A stretch of 64,000 nt of DNA from an uncultured Draconibacterium sp. (GCF_963675585.1 NZ_OY776414.1:351001-415000); one strand, 5' to 3'. Shown: positions 1 through 8,979, counted from the first letter of the stretch. Program-made: numbers and translations. Notes: a model not told the origin generated them from the sequence alone.

Positions 1-1722
1 CGATTGTTTGATAACGATGAAGGGATGAACAATGTGTACCTCGACAAAGGATATCTGTTTTTTAATCTCGATCCTGTTGAAGTAAATATCAATAAAGACA
101 CCATTGATTACGAAATGCGTATTTTCGAAGGAAAACAGGCTACTATTAATGAAGTGCGAATTGTGGGTAACACCAAAACGCATGAGCATGTTGCCCGCCG
201 CGAATTGCGTACCTATCCGGGAGATTTATTTAGTAAAACCTTGCTGATGCGTTCGTACCGCGAATTGGCGCAATTGGGGCATTTCGACCCCGAAGCGATT
301 AATCCTGATGTACAACCTCACCCTGAAGAAGGTACTGTGGATATTGAGTATCAACTGCAGGAAAAGGCAAACGACCAGATCGAACTTTCGGGAGGTTGGG
401 GTGCCGGAATGTTTGTGGGATCTGTTGGTTTAAAATTTGCCAACTTTTCGGTGCGTAACATTTTTAATAAAGAAGCCTGGAGGCCATTGCCAACAGGAGA
501 CGGTCAAACACTTAGTTTGCGCTATCAAACCAGTGGAAAATATTACCGTACGGTAAGTTTATCGTTTATTGAACCCTGGTTAGGTGGTAAAAAACCTAAT
601 TCGTTCTCTGTTTCATTGTCGCATTCCAGAATTAACTACAGTGCCAATAAATATTACCAGTCGGGTTACGGAAGTGGTTACGGTGGTTATGGTGGTTACG
701 GTGGATACGGTGGTTATGGTAGTAGCTATGGCTACTCGCCATACGGTTACGGATCATCTTATGGTTATGGAGGTTATGGCAGTGGTTATGGTTATCCAAG
801 CTACCAGTACAACTACGATTCGGAAAATGATGACGAAACCGATGACCAGATTTGGGAAACAACAGCACTGGCTTTGGGATATGGATATCGTTTATCGTGG
901 CCTGATGATTATTTCACGGTTTACCACGAATTGTCTTTTGAACATTACAACCTGAGAAATATGGGAAGTTATTTCTACTTCCTGGCTGATGAAAACGGAC
1001 AAGTAAACGGAACCTTTGATAACTTTAGTTTTAAAACTGTATTTGGACGTAGCTCAGTTGATAATCCTTTGTATTCAAGAAGAGGATCGAATCTTTCGCT
1101 GGCTTTAAAATTAACACCACCTTATTCGTGGTTTAACAATAAAGATTACTCTGATCCGAACATGCCAAACAGCGAAAAATACAAATGGATTGAATACCAC
1201 AAATGGTTATTTAAAGGCCAGTTGTATACTCCACTTACAAATCCAAACAGCGAACACACTTTGGTGCTCAAGACTGCTTTCGAACTTGGTTTCTTAGGAT
1301 ATTACGACAGTGGAAGAATGTCGCCATTCGAAGGTTTTATCGTTGGAGGTTCGGGTATGTCGGGATATAATATTTACGGTACCGATTATGTTGCATTACG
1401 TGGTTACAAAGATTATGCACTTAGTCCGAACAACGGATCGAATATGTATTCGAAATTTACCACCGAATTGCGTTTCCCAATTACATTAAAACCAAGTGCT
1501 ACTATTTATGCACTTGCATTTCTTGAAGCCGGTAACGCAGGTATGAGTTTCCAAAATTACATTCCTTTTAACCTGCACCGCTCTGCCGGAGTTGGAGTTC
1601 GAATCTTCTTACCAATGTTTGGTTTAATGGGAATCGACTGGGGATATGGATTTGATGAAGTGCCCGGTGTAGCTGATGCTGCCGGAAGCCAGTTCCACTT
1701 TGTAATTGGCCAGCAATTTTAG
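1..1722 (+). CDS. bamA: Outer-membrane assembly factor BamA (Omp85), 5' end outside window
   Basis: The reading frame is open from base 1, so the gene begins upstream and only about the last 573 codons are present. The visible protein has POTRA-type sequence (VRIVGNTKTHEHVARRELR, about residues 50-70), then an Omp85 16-stranded barrel that ends in an aromatic terminal strand (FHFVIGQQF). BamA inserts beta-barrel proteins into the outer membrane. Two Skp/OmpH periplasmic chaperones follow directly, as is usual for bamA loci. Unusual is a roughly 50-residue Gly/Tyr-rich block near residues 218-270, between two predicted strands. The TTG at base 4 is internal and not a real start. Confidence 0.95.
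   Translation, partial: RLFDNDEGMNNVYLDKGYLFFNLDPVEVNINKDTIDYEMRIFEGKQATINEVRIVGNTKTHEHVARRELRTYPGDLFSKTLLMRSYRELAQLGHFDPEAINPDVQPHPEEGTVDIEYQLQEKANDQIELSGGWGAGMFVGSVGLKFANFSVRNIFNKEAWRPLPTGDGQTLSLRYQTSGKYYRTVSLSFIEPWLGGKKPNSFSVSLSHSRINYSANKYYQSGYGSGYGGYGGYGGYGGYGSSYGYSPYGYGSSYGYGGYGSGYGYPSYQYNYDSENDDETDDQIWETTALALGYGYRLSWPDDYFTVYHELSFEHYNLRNMGSYFYFLADENGQVNGTFDNFSFKTVFGRSSVDNPLYSRRGSNLSLALKLTPPYSWFNNKDYSDPNMPNSEKYKWIEYHKWLFKGQLYTPLTNPNSEHTLVLKTAFELGFLGYYDSGRMSPFEGFIVGGSGMSGYNIYGTDYVALRGYKDYALSPNNGSNMYSKFTTELRFPITLKPSATIYALAFLEAGNAGMSFQNYIPFNLHRSAGVGVRIFLPMFGLMGIDWGYGFDEVPGVADAAGSQFHFVIGQQF
661..812 (+). repeat. Gly/Tyr-codon repeat inside bamA
   Basis: Imperfect 9-12 bp units built on GGTTAYGGT run for about 150 bp and encode GYGGYGGYG-type sequence followed by an acidic DSENDDE stretch. 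The block lies between two barrel strands, so it most likely forms a surface loop. Repeats of this kind can change length by slippage, always in whole codons here. Confidence 0.8.
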
Positions 1723-1785
1723 AAAAATAGTTTTGGCATAAAATATGATAGACAAAAACCAGTTTAACTTAAAAAAGAATTTGCC

Positions 1786-2298
1786 ATGAAGAAAATAATT
1801 TTAACCGTTGCAGTAGTTTTTTCACTTGTTGTTGTTTCAAATGCACAGAAATATGCATTTATCGACTCTGAATATATTATGGAAAACATTCCGGCTTTTA
1901 CTGCAGCCCAGGAACAATTAGACCAGTTGTCGTCGCAATACCAAAAAGAACTGGAATCGATGCACGCAGAGGTGGAACAAATGTATCAGGATTTTCAGGC
2001 CGAAAGTGTACTGCTTTCTGAAGACATGAAACGCAAACGTGAGGATGTAATTATCACCAAAGAAAAAGACTACAAACAACTGCAAAGAAAATATTTTGGA
2101 CCAAGTGGCGATTTGTACAAAAAACGCCAGGGACTGGTAAAACCAATTCAGGATGATATTTTTAATGCTGTTCAGGAAATAGCCACCGACGGAAGTTATG
2201 CTGTGATTTTTGACAAAGCAGGGGGCACAACCTTATTTTTTACAAATCCAAGATACGATCTTAGCGATCAGGTGCTGCAAAAATTAGGTTATAAATAG
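1786..2298 (+). CDS. OmpH/Skp family periplasmic chaperone (first copy)
   Basis: 170 aa. An N-terminal signal peptide ends near SNAQ (residue 21). It is followed by KYAFIDSEYIMENIP, the start of the Skp fold, and a long charged helical section (residues about 40-110) that forms the coiled-coil tentacles. Skp-family proteins hold unfolded outer-membrane proteins in the periplasm. The gene starts 63 bp after bamA on the same strand, so co-transcription is likely. The chosen ATG gives an immediate signal peptide (MKKIILTVAVV). A second family member follows at 2459. Confidence 0.93.
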   Translation: MKKIILTVAVVFSLVVVSNAQKYAFIDSEYIMENIPAFTAAQEQLDQLSSQYQKELESMHAEVEQMYQDFQAESVLLSEDMKRKREDVIITKEKDYKQLQRKYFGPSGDLYKKRQGLVKPIQDDIFNAVQEIATDGSYAVIFDKAGGTTLFFTNPRYDLSDQVLQKLGYK

Positions 2299-2422
2299 TT
2301 CATATTAAGCAACTAAATAAATAAAACAAAAGTGATAAAATGGTGTGCAAAGGCCTTTTAAAAAATAGAAGAGTAAGCGATTAAAACGGTACTTATTTTA
2401 TTTTATAATTGGTATTATATAT

Positions 2423-2431
2423 TATATTTGC
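2423..2431 (+). promoter_or_regulatory. Bacteroidota -7 box for second OmpH gene
   Basis: TATATTTGC matches the Bacteroidota -7 consensus TAnnTTTG. Transcription would begin near 2437. That is downstream of the ATG at 2432, so the real start of the next gene is more likely the ATG at 2459. Confidence 0.6.
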
Positions 2432-2458
2432 ATGCAAAAATTAAAGACCACATTGATT

Positions 2459-2983
2459 ATGAGAAATTTAATGAAATTGATGGCTGTGCTTGTGTTCACA
2501 GTAACTACCATTGCTGCTACCAACGCACAAACACTAAAATTCGGACATATTGATTTGCAAGCTCTTGTTCAGGTAATGCCGGAACGTGCTACAGCTGAAA
2601 CAGAATTTAATACATTTCAAGGTGAATTGGAAGAAATTTTAGGTGAAATGCAAAAAGACTATCAAGCTAAATTGGCCGAGTTCGAAGCATTAGGAACAGC
2701 AGCATCTGAAATAAAAAAGAATGCTAAAGTGGCTGAAATTCAAGATATACAACAACGTATTCAAAACTATCAGCAAACAGCTTCTCAGCAAATTCAACAA
2801 AAACAAGCCGAACTTTTACAACCTGTATTCGATAAAGCTGAATCAGCAATTGCTGATGTTGCCAAAGAACAAGGTTTAATTTATGTATTCGACGCGGGTG
2901 TTGGAAACAGAACTATTCTTTATAAATCGAACCAAAGTGTTGATGTACTTCCTTTAGTTAAGGCTAAACTTGGTATTCAGTAA
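2459..2983 (+). CDS. OmpH/Skp family periplasmic chaperone (second copy)
   Basis: 174 aa from the preferred ATG. The signal peptide (MRNLMKLMAVLVFTV...ATNAQ) is followed by LKFGHIDLQALVQVMPE, a Gln/Glu-rich coiled-coil region (about residues 60-120) and the closing Skp strand (LIYVFDAGVGN). It pairs with the Skp homologue just upstream, and double Skp genes after bamA are common in Bacteroidota. An in-frame ATG at 2432 would add nine residues but lies before the expected transcription start, so 2459 is chosen. It appears to have its own promoter, and a hairpin terminator follows. Confidence 0.92.
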   Translation: MRNLMKLMAVLVFTVTTIAATNAQTLKFGHIDLQALVQVMPERATAETEFNTFQGELEEILGEMQKDYQAKLAEFEALGTAASEIKKNAKVAEIQDIQQRIQNYQQTASQQIQQKQAELLQPVFDKAESAIADVAKEQGLIYVFDAGVGNRTILYKSNQSVDVLPLVKAKLGIQ

Positions 2984-3000
2984 AAATTATAAATTATAGT

Positions 3001-3040
3001 AAAAAAGCCATTTTCGTTTAATCGGGAATGGCTTTTTTAT
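3001..3040 (+). terminator. Rho-independent terminator after the OmpH pair
   Basis: The stem AAAGCCATT/AATGGCTTT with a 12-14 nt loop is followed by a T run, 17 bp after the OmpH stop codon. Confidence 0.85.
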
Positions 3041-3138
3041 TTTAAAACATATTGTAATCGTAAGCTATAAAACCTATATTTAGTGGCATAATTCACAATA
3101 TTTTTATCTCAAAAAAAATATTCTATAAAATCAAACTT

Positions 3139-4977
3139 ATGGGGACCGCAATAAAAAATACAAAAACGGCAGAGAGCGAAGTAGTTAAGAAACCAAAGTT
3201 ATTTGAAATAGCGTGGGAGGTGTGTAATCAGGTGGGTGGAATTTATACGGTTATTCGATCAAAGGTTCCGTCGGTAATTGAAAAATGGGGAAAAGATGAT
3301 TATTTTTTAATCGGTCCTTATTTTGAAGAGCAGGCTGCAGCACATTTCGATCCTGCAACCGATTATTCAACTCCAATTGGGAAAGCGGTTCTGGAAATGC
3401 AAGCCAGGGGATTTGACGTACATTACGGCCAGTGGATTGTATCAGGACGTCCGAATGTAATTTTGTTTAATCCCTATTCGGTGTACGACAAAATGGGAGA
3501 AATAAAATACCAGTTATTTCAGGATTACCATATTTCAATACCTGACGGAGATGCTTTGTTGGATAAAGTTGCAGCATTTGGATTCCAGGTGAAAGAATTT
3601 TTTCACTTTTTGTGTGCCGGCGATTTCTGTGATAATAAAATTATTGCACATTTTCACGAATGGATGGCAGGAATACCAATTCCGGGAATAAGAAAATCTA
3701 ACCTTAATATTAAAACTGTTTTTACAACTCATGCTACTTTGTTGGGGCGTTATCTGGCAATGAACGATACAGAGTTTTATCAGCATTTGCCATTTTACAA
3801 TTGGGAAGAAGAAGCAAACAAATTTAATGTAAGGCCTATTGCCGAAATTGAGCGGGCATCAGCACACGGAGCACATGTTTTTACTACGGTAAGTGAAGTT
3901 ACTGCTCAGGAATGTACCTATCTTTTAGGAAGAACACCTGATATGTTGCTGCCAAACGGACTGAATATAGAACGTTTTGAGGCTTTACACCAAATTCAGA
4001 ACCAGCATGTGCAGGTTAAAGATAAAATACATGAATTTGTAATGGGACACTTTTTTCAGAGTTATCCCTTTGATTTAGATAAAACACTGTACTTTTTTAC
4101 TTCGGGCCGTTACGAGTACCAAAACAAAGGTTACGACCTTACCTTGGAGGCGTTGGCTCGCTTAAACTGGAAAATGCAACAGGCCGGATCTGATATGACC
4201 GTGGTTTCTTTCTTTATTACAAAACGCCCGTTTTATTCCTTTAATCCGGAAGTGCTTGAAGCCAAAGCACAGATAGAAGATGTGCACCGTGTTGTTGAAG
4301 AAATAAAAGAGCAGGTTGGAAAACGACTTTATACCGAAATTACATCTGAAGTTGGAACTTACGAATTTCCAGATTTGAGAGGAATGGTAGATGATTACCT
4401 ACGCTTAAAATTACGCAGGAATGTACAAAGCTGGAAAACTAAAAAATTACCTAAAATTGTTACCCATACTTTGGTTGACGATGCCAAAGATGAAATTCTG
4501 AATTTCTTACGTTCGTCGAATTTGGTTAACAACCGACACGACAGGGTAAAAATTGTATATCATCCCGATTTTATTTCTACAACAAATCCACTGTTTAAAA
4601 TGGATTATACACAGTTTGTAAGGGGATGTCACCTGGGAATTTTCCCAAGTATGTATGAACCCTGGGGGTATACTCCGCTTGAATGTTTGGCCAGTGGTTT
4701 ACCGTCGGTAACAAGTAATTTGGCAGGTTTTGGCGATTATGTGGTAAATAATATTCCCGATCATGAAGCACGCGGAATGTACATTATCGATCGTACGGAC
4801 GGTAACTTTAACCGGGCAGCCGAAGAATTGGCAAATATTCTGTTTGATTTTGTGAAAAAGACACGTCGCGACAGAATTTCCTTACGTTACAAATGCGAAG
4901 AATCTTCGTTGCATTTCGACTGGTCGAACCTGGGGAAATTTTACGACAAGGCTTACGAGACTGCTTTGCAGCGCTAA
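3139..4977 (+). CDS. Glycogen synthase, GT3 (eukaryotic-type) family
   Basis: 612 aa. The N-terminal FEIAWEVCNQVGGIYTVIRS (from about residue 22) is the GT3 signature, with the nucleotide-sugar loop motif VGGIYTV. Later motifs include HFHEWMAGIP, TTHATLLGRYLA and, near the C-terminus, SMYEPWGYTPLECLASGLPSV, which carries the acceptor/donor-site glutamates. GT3 enzymes extend alpha-1,4-glucan from UDP-glucose and resemble animal and fungal Gys rather than bacterial GlgA (GT5). Bacteroidota often carry this type. murI follows after 10 bp and is probably co-transcribed. Substrate specificity is inferred from the family. Confidence 0.92.
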   Translation: MGTAIKNTKTAESEVVKKPKLFEIAWEVCNQVGGIYTVIRSKVPSVIEKWGKDDYFLIGPYFEEQAAAHFDPATDYSTPIGKAVLEMQARGFDVHYGQWIVSGRPNVILFNPYSVYDKMGEIKYQLFQDYHISIPDGDALLDKVAAFGFQVKEFFHFLCAGDFCDNKIIAHFHEWMAGIPIPGIRKSNLNIKTVFTTHATLLGRYLAMNDTEFYQHLPFYNWEEEANKFNVRPIAEIERASAHGAHVFTTVSEVTAQECTYLLGRTPDMLLPNGLNIERFEALHQIQNQHVQVKDKIHEFVMGHFFQSYPFDLDKTLYFFTSGRYEYQNKGYDLTLEALARLNWKMQQAGSDMTVVSFFITKRPFYSFNPEVLEAKAQIEDVHRVVEEIKEQVGKRLYTEITSEVGTYEFPDLRGMVDDYLRLKLRRNVQSWKTKKLPKIVTHTLVDDAKDEILNFLRSSNLVNNRHDRVKIVYHPDFISTTNPLFKMDYTQFVRGCHLGIFPSMYEPWGYTPLECLASGLPSVTSNLAGFGDYVVNNIPDHEARGMYIIDRTDGNFNRAAEELANILFDFVKKTRRDRISLRYKCEESSLHFDWSNLGKFYDKAYETALQR

Positions 4978-4987
4978 ATAATAGTGT

Positions 4988-5815
4988 ATGAAAATTGCCC
5001 CAATTGGAGTCTTTGATTCGGGTTATGGCGGACTTACCGTATTAAAAGAGCTGATAAGAGAATTGCCGGACAACGATTTCCTGTATCTTGGCGACAATGC
5101 GCGAACACCATACGGAACCCGTTCGTTTGATGTGGTGTATCAGTACACACTTCAGGCGGTGAAGTATTTGTTTGAACAAGGTTGCCCGCTGGTAATTATT
5201 GCCTGTAACACTGCATCGGCAAAAGCGCTTCGGAACATTCAAATGCTCGATTTGCCTCATTTGGCTCCCGAAAACCGTGTTTTGGGTGTTATACGACCGA
5301 GTGTTGAGAAAGTAGCTGAAATTACAAAAAATGGCCATGTGGGCGTGTTGGGGACAGTTGGTACAGTTGTCTCCGGTTCGTATCCCATTGAATTGGAAAA
5401 GTGGTCGGGTGGTCACGTAAAATCAACCGTACAGGAAGCTTGCCCGATGTGGGTTCCTTTGGTTGAAAACAATGAAATCGATTCGGAAGGTGCCGATTAC
5501 TTTGTACGTAAAAATATTCAGAATATTTTGGCCAGCGATAAAAACATTGACACCTTGATTCTTGGTTGTACACATTATCCCTTACTCGCAAAAGTGATTG
5601 AGAAGTACGTTCCCAAAGAAATTGAGATTTTAAAACAAGGGCACATTGTAGCCGAAAAACTGGTGGACTATTTACAAAGACATCCGGAAATGGAAGCCCG
5701 TTTGTCAAAATCGGGAACTTTGGAATTTCAGACTACCGAATCGGCTGAAACGTTTGAAAGCAAAGCAGCATTGTTTATGGAACAAGAGGTGAAGGCAAAA
5801 ACCATTCATCTTTAA
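4988..5815 (+). CDS. murI: Glutamate racemase
   Basis: 275 aa, full length. The N-terminal IGVFDSGYGGLTVLKEL, the first catalytic cysteine in IACNTASAKALR and the second in ILGCTHYPLL are all present. MurI converts L- to D-glutamate for peptidoglycan precursor synthesis in the cytoplasm. It sits 10 bp downstream of the glycogen synthase gene in the same direction and ends at a strong hairpin terminator. The start ATG gives the standard MKIAPIGVFDSG opening. Confidence 0.96.
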   Translation: MKIAPIGVFDSGYGGLTVLKELIRELPDNDFLYLGDNARTPYGTRSFDVVYQYTLQAVKYLFEQGCPLVIIACNTASAKALRNIQMLDLPHLAPENRVLGVIRPSVEKVAEITKNGHVGVLGTVGTVVSGSYPIELEKWSGGHVKSTVQEACPMWVPLVENNEIDSEGADYFVRKNIQNILASDKNIDTLILGCTHYPLLAKVIEKYVPKEIEILKQGHIVAEKLVDYLQRHPEMEARLSKSGTLEFQTTESAETFESKAALFMEQEVKAKTIHL

Positions 5816-5824
5816 GATAATGAA

Positions 5825-5863
5825 AAGAAAAAGCCATCGATTTTTATCGATGGCTTTTTCTTT
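5825..5863. terminator. Bidirectional terminator between murI and the sugar kinase (left copy)
   Basis: AAAGAAAAAGCCATCGAT and its exact reverse complement flank a four-T loop, giving an 18-bp perfect stem with T runs on both strands. It serves murI on the plus strand and the kinase 3' end on the minus strand. It lies inside the target duplication, so an almost identical copy sits near 7776-7815. Confidence 0.88.
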
Positions 5864-6138
5864 ATAGTGTTGCAAATGCATTTACAATTTTATTCATTTC
5901 TTCAAACTGCTCTTCCATACTCTGTAATAATTTATACTGAGCCCGTGTTCGAACAAGGTTGTGTTCCTTCGATTTGGTTTTGTAATAGTTATCACCATCA
6001 ATGTAATCCATAAGGAAACGAAGCACCTGCTCGTAAGTAATGTATTTTGCCGAAAATGCCAGGTATTCAAACTCTTTTGGTGTTAAAAACCAGGCCGTTT
6101 CCTCGAGGTAGCCTTTTGTAAATGCCCTGAAAATTTCA
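5827..6138. repeat. Long target-site duplication, left copy (312 bp)
   Basis: By eye, every base matches 7778-8089 (constant offset 1951). The match breaks at 5826/7777 on one side and at 6139/8090 on the other, exactly at the ends of the inserted element. The copy holds the intergenic terminator and the last 92 codons of the kinase gene. Perfect identity indicates a recent insertion. Confidence 0.93.
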
Positions 6139-6164
6139 CCTGTTTTCGACACTGGGTCACCCAA
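5862..6164 (-). pseudogene. Duplicated 3' fragment of the sugar kinase gene, fused to the IS end
   Basis: The last 92 residues are identical to the C-terminus of the intact kinase at 7813-8904 (EIFRAFTKGYLEETAWF...NAFATL). The first 8-9 codons (TTG start, MGDPVSKTG) come from the IS terminal repeat. It lacks the kinase ATP-binding and catalytic regions and cannot be an active kinase. It arose as half of the target-site duplication. Transcription reading out of the transposase gene would cross it and stop at the terminator at 5825-5863. Confidence 0.9.
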
Positions 6165-7778
6165 AATTGAAAAGCTGTGCTAATTTCTTCTGTTGATCGT
6201 TAATCAGTAAAATTTGAGCCACAGATTTGCCTTTTACAGTTGCTTTTATCTGATAAATTGTTTTGGCAATTTCGATGGCTTTTTCGGGGCTTAATTTTGA
6301 GTTCAGACTTTTCAATTGCCTTTCCAATTCTTTGTAGATTTTATAGGCTACAAACGAGATACAAATGTGTGCTTCAATCCTTCGTTGTGCCCGGTGGTAA
6401 ATTGGCCTGATTTTTAAATCAGTTTTTGATATGCGGAAAGCTTTTTCGATTTGCCACAAATGTCCATAGTTTTCAATTATTTCATCTTTTCCCAGAAAGG
6501 CATTTGAAATGTACCCTTTTAAACCATCCCAGGCTGCATCGGCATTATATTTTGTATAGTCGATTTCAATATTTATCTCACCATCCATTTTGAGGTATTT
6601 GTTATATCCACGGTTGTTGATACTTGACTTGGTCAGCTTTCCTGTCTTTATCCGCTTTTCTAACTTTTGGAGTCCCTTTTCCCGGTTTTGGCTGTCTTTC
6701 TTAGCCCTGCTGTCAGAATAAGTTACAATTAGTTTTAACCCATCTTTTTCGATAACCGCGCTTTCCCCATTTTTCAAACTTAAAGCCAGTATCTGTTCCT
6801 GGATTTGCTTCTTTTCATTTTTGATTCGGGCACCAAGGATAAATTCATAACCTTTTTCCTGTAATTCTTCAATATTGGCATTGGACAGAAGGCCAGAATC
6901 GGCAATGATAACCAGTTGGTCCAACCTGTATTTTTCTTTGAATGCGTCCAGCACAGGTAGCATGGTGTGTCCTTCAAATTTGTTCCCCTCAAAAATGTCA
7001 TAGGCAAGCGGATAGCCGTTGCGGCTCACTAAAAGCCCCAATACGATTTGCGGGTTCTGGTGTTTGCCCTCTTTGGAAAAACCTGTTTTTCTGAGAGTAT
7101 CTTCATGGTCTATTTCAAAATATAAAGTAGTTACATCATAAAATACGATGGTTACCTGCCCTCCCAGTACATGTTTTGTATGCTCATAACTAATCTGCTG
7201 CACAAGTTCCTTTTGGGTGGAATGCAGTTTGTCCATGTAACGGTAGATTTGTTGCACCGGATATTCGAGGTCATGGTATTTTTCAAGATAATCGCTTGTT
7301 TTAAGCTTGCTTACCGGGTAGGTTAAACGCGAAAGGACAAGCTGCCTGAAAATCTGGTCGTCAATAACATTAAAGCCAATATCATCGAAAATCTTACCCA
7401 ATAGCAGTTCTGTGCCAACTTCAGTGTGTGAATCGATTTGCTGAAAAACAGATTGAATCAAATTTGTTTCATCAGAAAAATCAAGTGCAGTTTGACCGCT
7501 AAAAGTTGCAATGTAATGATGGCCTTTTTCTGTTAATTCTTTAATGGTCTTTTCATCACGGGAACTACCTATTGTTTTTATCAACTTTGGTTTCCCATTT
7601 ATTTTGGCAATAACCTGCACGCTGATAACACCACTTTTATTTGGCTTTTTCCGGACAAACATGCCATAAAGGTATAAAAACAGCTCCTGAGTCACCCAAA
7701 AATCGCCTCGAAAAACACTTAACTAACAGACGGAATGAGAGTTATGAAATCGAAATATTTAGTTGTGTCGAAAACAGG
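6139..7778 (-). mobile_element. IS1634-type insertion sequence, about 1.64 kb
   Basis: The element is bounded by a 14-bp perfect terminal inverted repeat. CCTGTTTTCGACAC reads inward at 6139-6152 and its reverse complement ends at 7778. Base 7778 is a G in both the inverted repeat and the duplicated target, so the right border is 7777 or 7778. It carries one DDE transposase gene on the minus strand and is flanked by 311-312 bp direct repeats. Members of the IS1634/IS1549 group are known for long, variable target duplications. Confidence 0.92.
6157..7662 (-). CDS. IS1634-family DDE transposase
   Basis: 501 aa from the ATG at 7662 (MFVRKKPNKSGVISVQVI, the usual opening of this family). A GTG at 7695 would add 11 residues. 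DDE features are visible: the first Asp in FYDVTTLYFE, the second in VIIADSGLLS, and the catalytic Glu in LWQIEKAFRISKTDLKIRP. The C-terminal RRIEAHICISFVAYKIYKEL helix is typical. The stop lies 18 bp from the left inverted repeat, and the frame shows no damage, so the element is probably active. Upstream transcription from the kinase side must pass the terminator at 7776-7815. Confidence 0.93.
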   Translation of the reverse strand: MFVRKKPNKSGVISVQVIAKINGKPKLIKTIGSSRDEKTIKELTEKGHHYIATFSGQTALDFSDETNLIQSVFQQIDSHTEVGTELLLGKIFDDIGFNVIDDQIFRQLVLSRLTYPVSKLKTSDYLEKYHDLEYPVQQIYRYMDKLHSTQKELVQQISYEHTKHVLGGQVTIVFYDVTTLYFEIDHEDTLRKTGFSKEGKHQNPQIVLGLLVSRNGYPLAYDIFEGNKFEGHTMLPVLDAFKEKYRLDQLVIIADSGLLSNANIEELQEKGYEFILGARIKNEKKQIQEQILALSLKNGESAVIEKDGLKLIVTYSDSRAKKDSQNREKGLQKLEKRIKTGKLTKSSINNRGYNKYLKMDGEINIEIDYTKYNADAAWDGLKGYISNAFLGKDEIIENYGHLWQIEKAFRISKTDLKIRPIYHRAQRRIEAHICISFVAYKIYKELERQLKSLNSKLSPEKAIEIAKTIYQIKATVKGKSVAQILLINDQQKKLAQLFNFG

Positions 7779-7815
7779 AAAAAGCCATCGATTTTTATCG
7801 ATGGCTTTTTCTTTA
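7776..7815. terminator. Bidirectional terminator, right copy
   Basis: The same GAAAAAGCCATCGAT stem-loop as at 5825-5863, carried here by the target duplication. It restores a terminator directly after the kinase stop codon and separates kinase transcription from the IS. Confidence 0.85.
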
Positions 7816-8089
7816 TAGTGTTGCAAATGCATTTACAATTTTATTCATTTCTTCAAACTGCTCTTCCATACTCTGTAATAATTTATACTGAGCCCGTGTT
7901 CGAACAAGGTTGTGTTCCTTCGATTTGGTTTTGTAATAGTTATCACCATCAATGTAATCCATAAGGAAACGAAGCACCTGCTCGTAAGTAATGTATTTTG
8001 CCGAAAATGCCAGGTATTCAAACTCTTTTGGTGTTAAAAACCAGGCCGTTTCCTCGAGGTAGCCTTTTGTAAATGCCCTGAAAATTTCA
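7778..8089. repeat. Long target-site duplication, right copy (312 bp)
   Basis: Identical to 5827-6138. This copy is continuous with the rest of the kinase gene, so it supplies the complete, functional 3' end and terminator. Confidence 0.93.
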
Positions 8090-8904
8090 AGGTCCATCGA
8101 AACTTTACTTAAATCAACTTCATCTTCAGCTCCCGTATTTGTGTAAGTGCGCATGGCATCACCAAAATCGTTTAAAACGGTACTGCTTAGCACAGTATCC
8201 AAATCGATAACACAAAGTACATCTCCCTTTTTATCAAAAAGAATATTGTTAATTTTAGTATCGTTGTGGCTAATCCGGGTTGGAATTGTTCCGTTTTCAA
8301 CCAATTTCCAGAAATTCAACATGTCCTCTTTTCTGTTTTCTATCCACGCAATTTCGTCACTTACCATCGCTTTTCTTCCAAGCGGATCTTTAGCCAATAT
8401 TTCGTCCCATTGTTTAATGCGGTAACGAATATCGTGAAAGCCGGGTAAAATATTTACCAGCGGTTCTTTTAAATCGGACACAAGCGACTGGAATTTTCCA
8501 ATCCCTTTTCCGCCGGCAAAGGCCAAATCCGGAGTTTTTGCAGCTTCGTACGCAATCGTATCTTCAATAAATAAACACACTGCCCAGTATTCTTCCTCTT
8601 CATCTAGCCAGTATAATTTACTGTCAACAGCCGGAATAATTGTCATCGCCTCGCGCAAAGGATCGCCACCGTTTTGTTTTACCTTGTTTTTAATGTGTTG
8701 ACAAACTTTTTCAATATTGTCCATCATCGCCGGAATAGGAGAGAAGATGTTTTTGTTTTTCCGCTGAAGAATATAGGAAGGCGAATCGCCTTTTGTTTTG
8801 ATAATAAAAGTATCGTTAATAAAACCTTCGCCCAAAGGTTTAACTTCATCAATAGTTCCATCAAGCTGGAATTGGAGGGCAATTTTTATAAGGTCGGTTT
8901 TCAT
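7813..8904 (-). CDS. APH-fold sugar kinase, N-acetylhexosamine 1-kinase-like
   Basis: 363 aa. An aminoglycoside-phosphotransferase fold is shown by a nucleotide-binding loop region (LGEGFINDTFIIKT, residues about 23-36), the Brenner motif ISHNDTKINNILFD with catalytic Asp (HxDxxxxN), and the metal-binding IDLDTV. It resembles NahK-type kinases, which phosphorylate N-acetylhexosamines at C1. The upstream nucleotidyltransferase in the same operon fits a salvage route from sugar to sugar-1-phosphate to NDP-sugar. The exact substrate is inference. The gene survived an IS insertion within its 3' part because the long target duplication rebuilt its end. Confidence 0.75.
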   Translation of the reverse strand: MKTDLIKIALQFQLDGTIDEVKPLGEGFINDTFIIKTKGDSPSYILQRKNKNIFSPIPAMMDNIEKVCQHIKNKVKQNGGDPLREAMTIIPAVDSKLYWLDEEEEYWAVCLFIEDTIAYEAAKTPDLAFAGGKGIGKFQSLVSDLKEPLVNILPGFHDIRYRIKQWDEILAKDPLGRKAMVSDEIAWIENRKEDMLNFWKLVENGTIPTRISHNDTKINNILFDKKGDVLCVIDLDTVLSSTVLNDFGDAMRTYTNTGAEDEVDLSKVSMDLEIFRAFTKGYLEETAWFLTPKEFEYLAFSAKYITYEQVLRFLMDYIDGDNYYKTKSKEHNLVRTRAQYKLLQSMEEQFEEMNKIVNAFATL

Positions 8905-8979
8905 ATTGGTTTAGTTTTAAAATTAGTTATTTGAAACCGTAAGTTGTTTTTATCAAATTACGGTTTCAGAATCCGGTTT

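Noticed and set aside
5862-6164. Independent 100-aa gene
   Set aside because: Identical to the kinase C-terminus with IS-derived first codons; it is the spare half of the target duplication.
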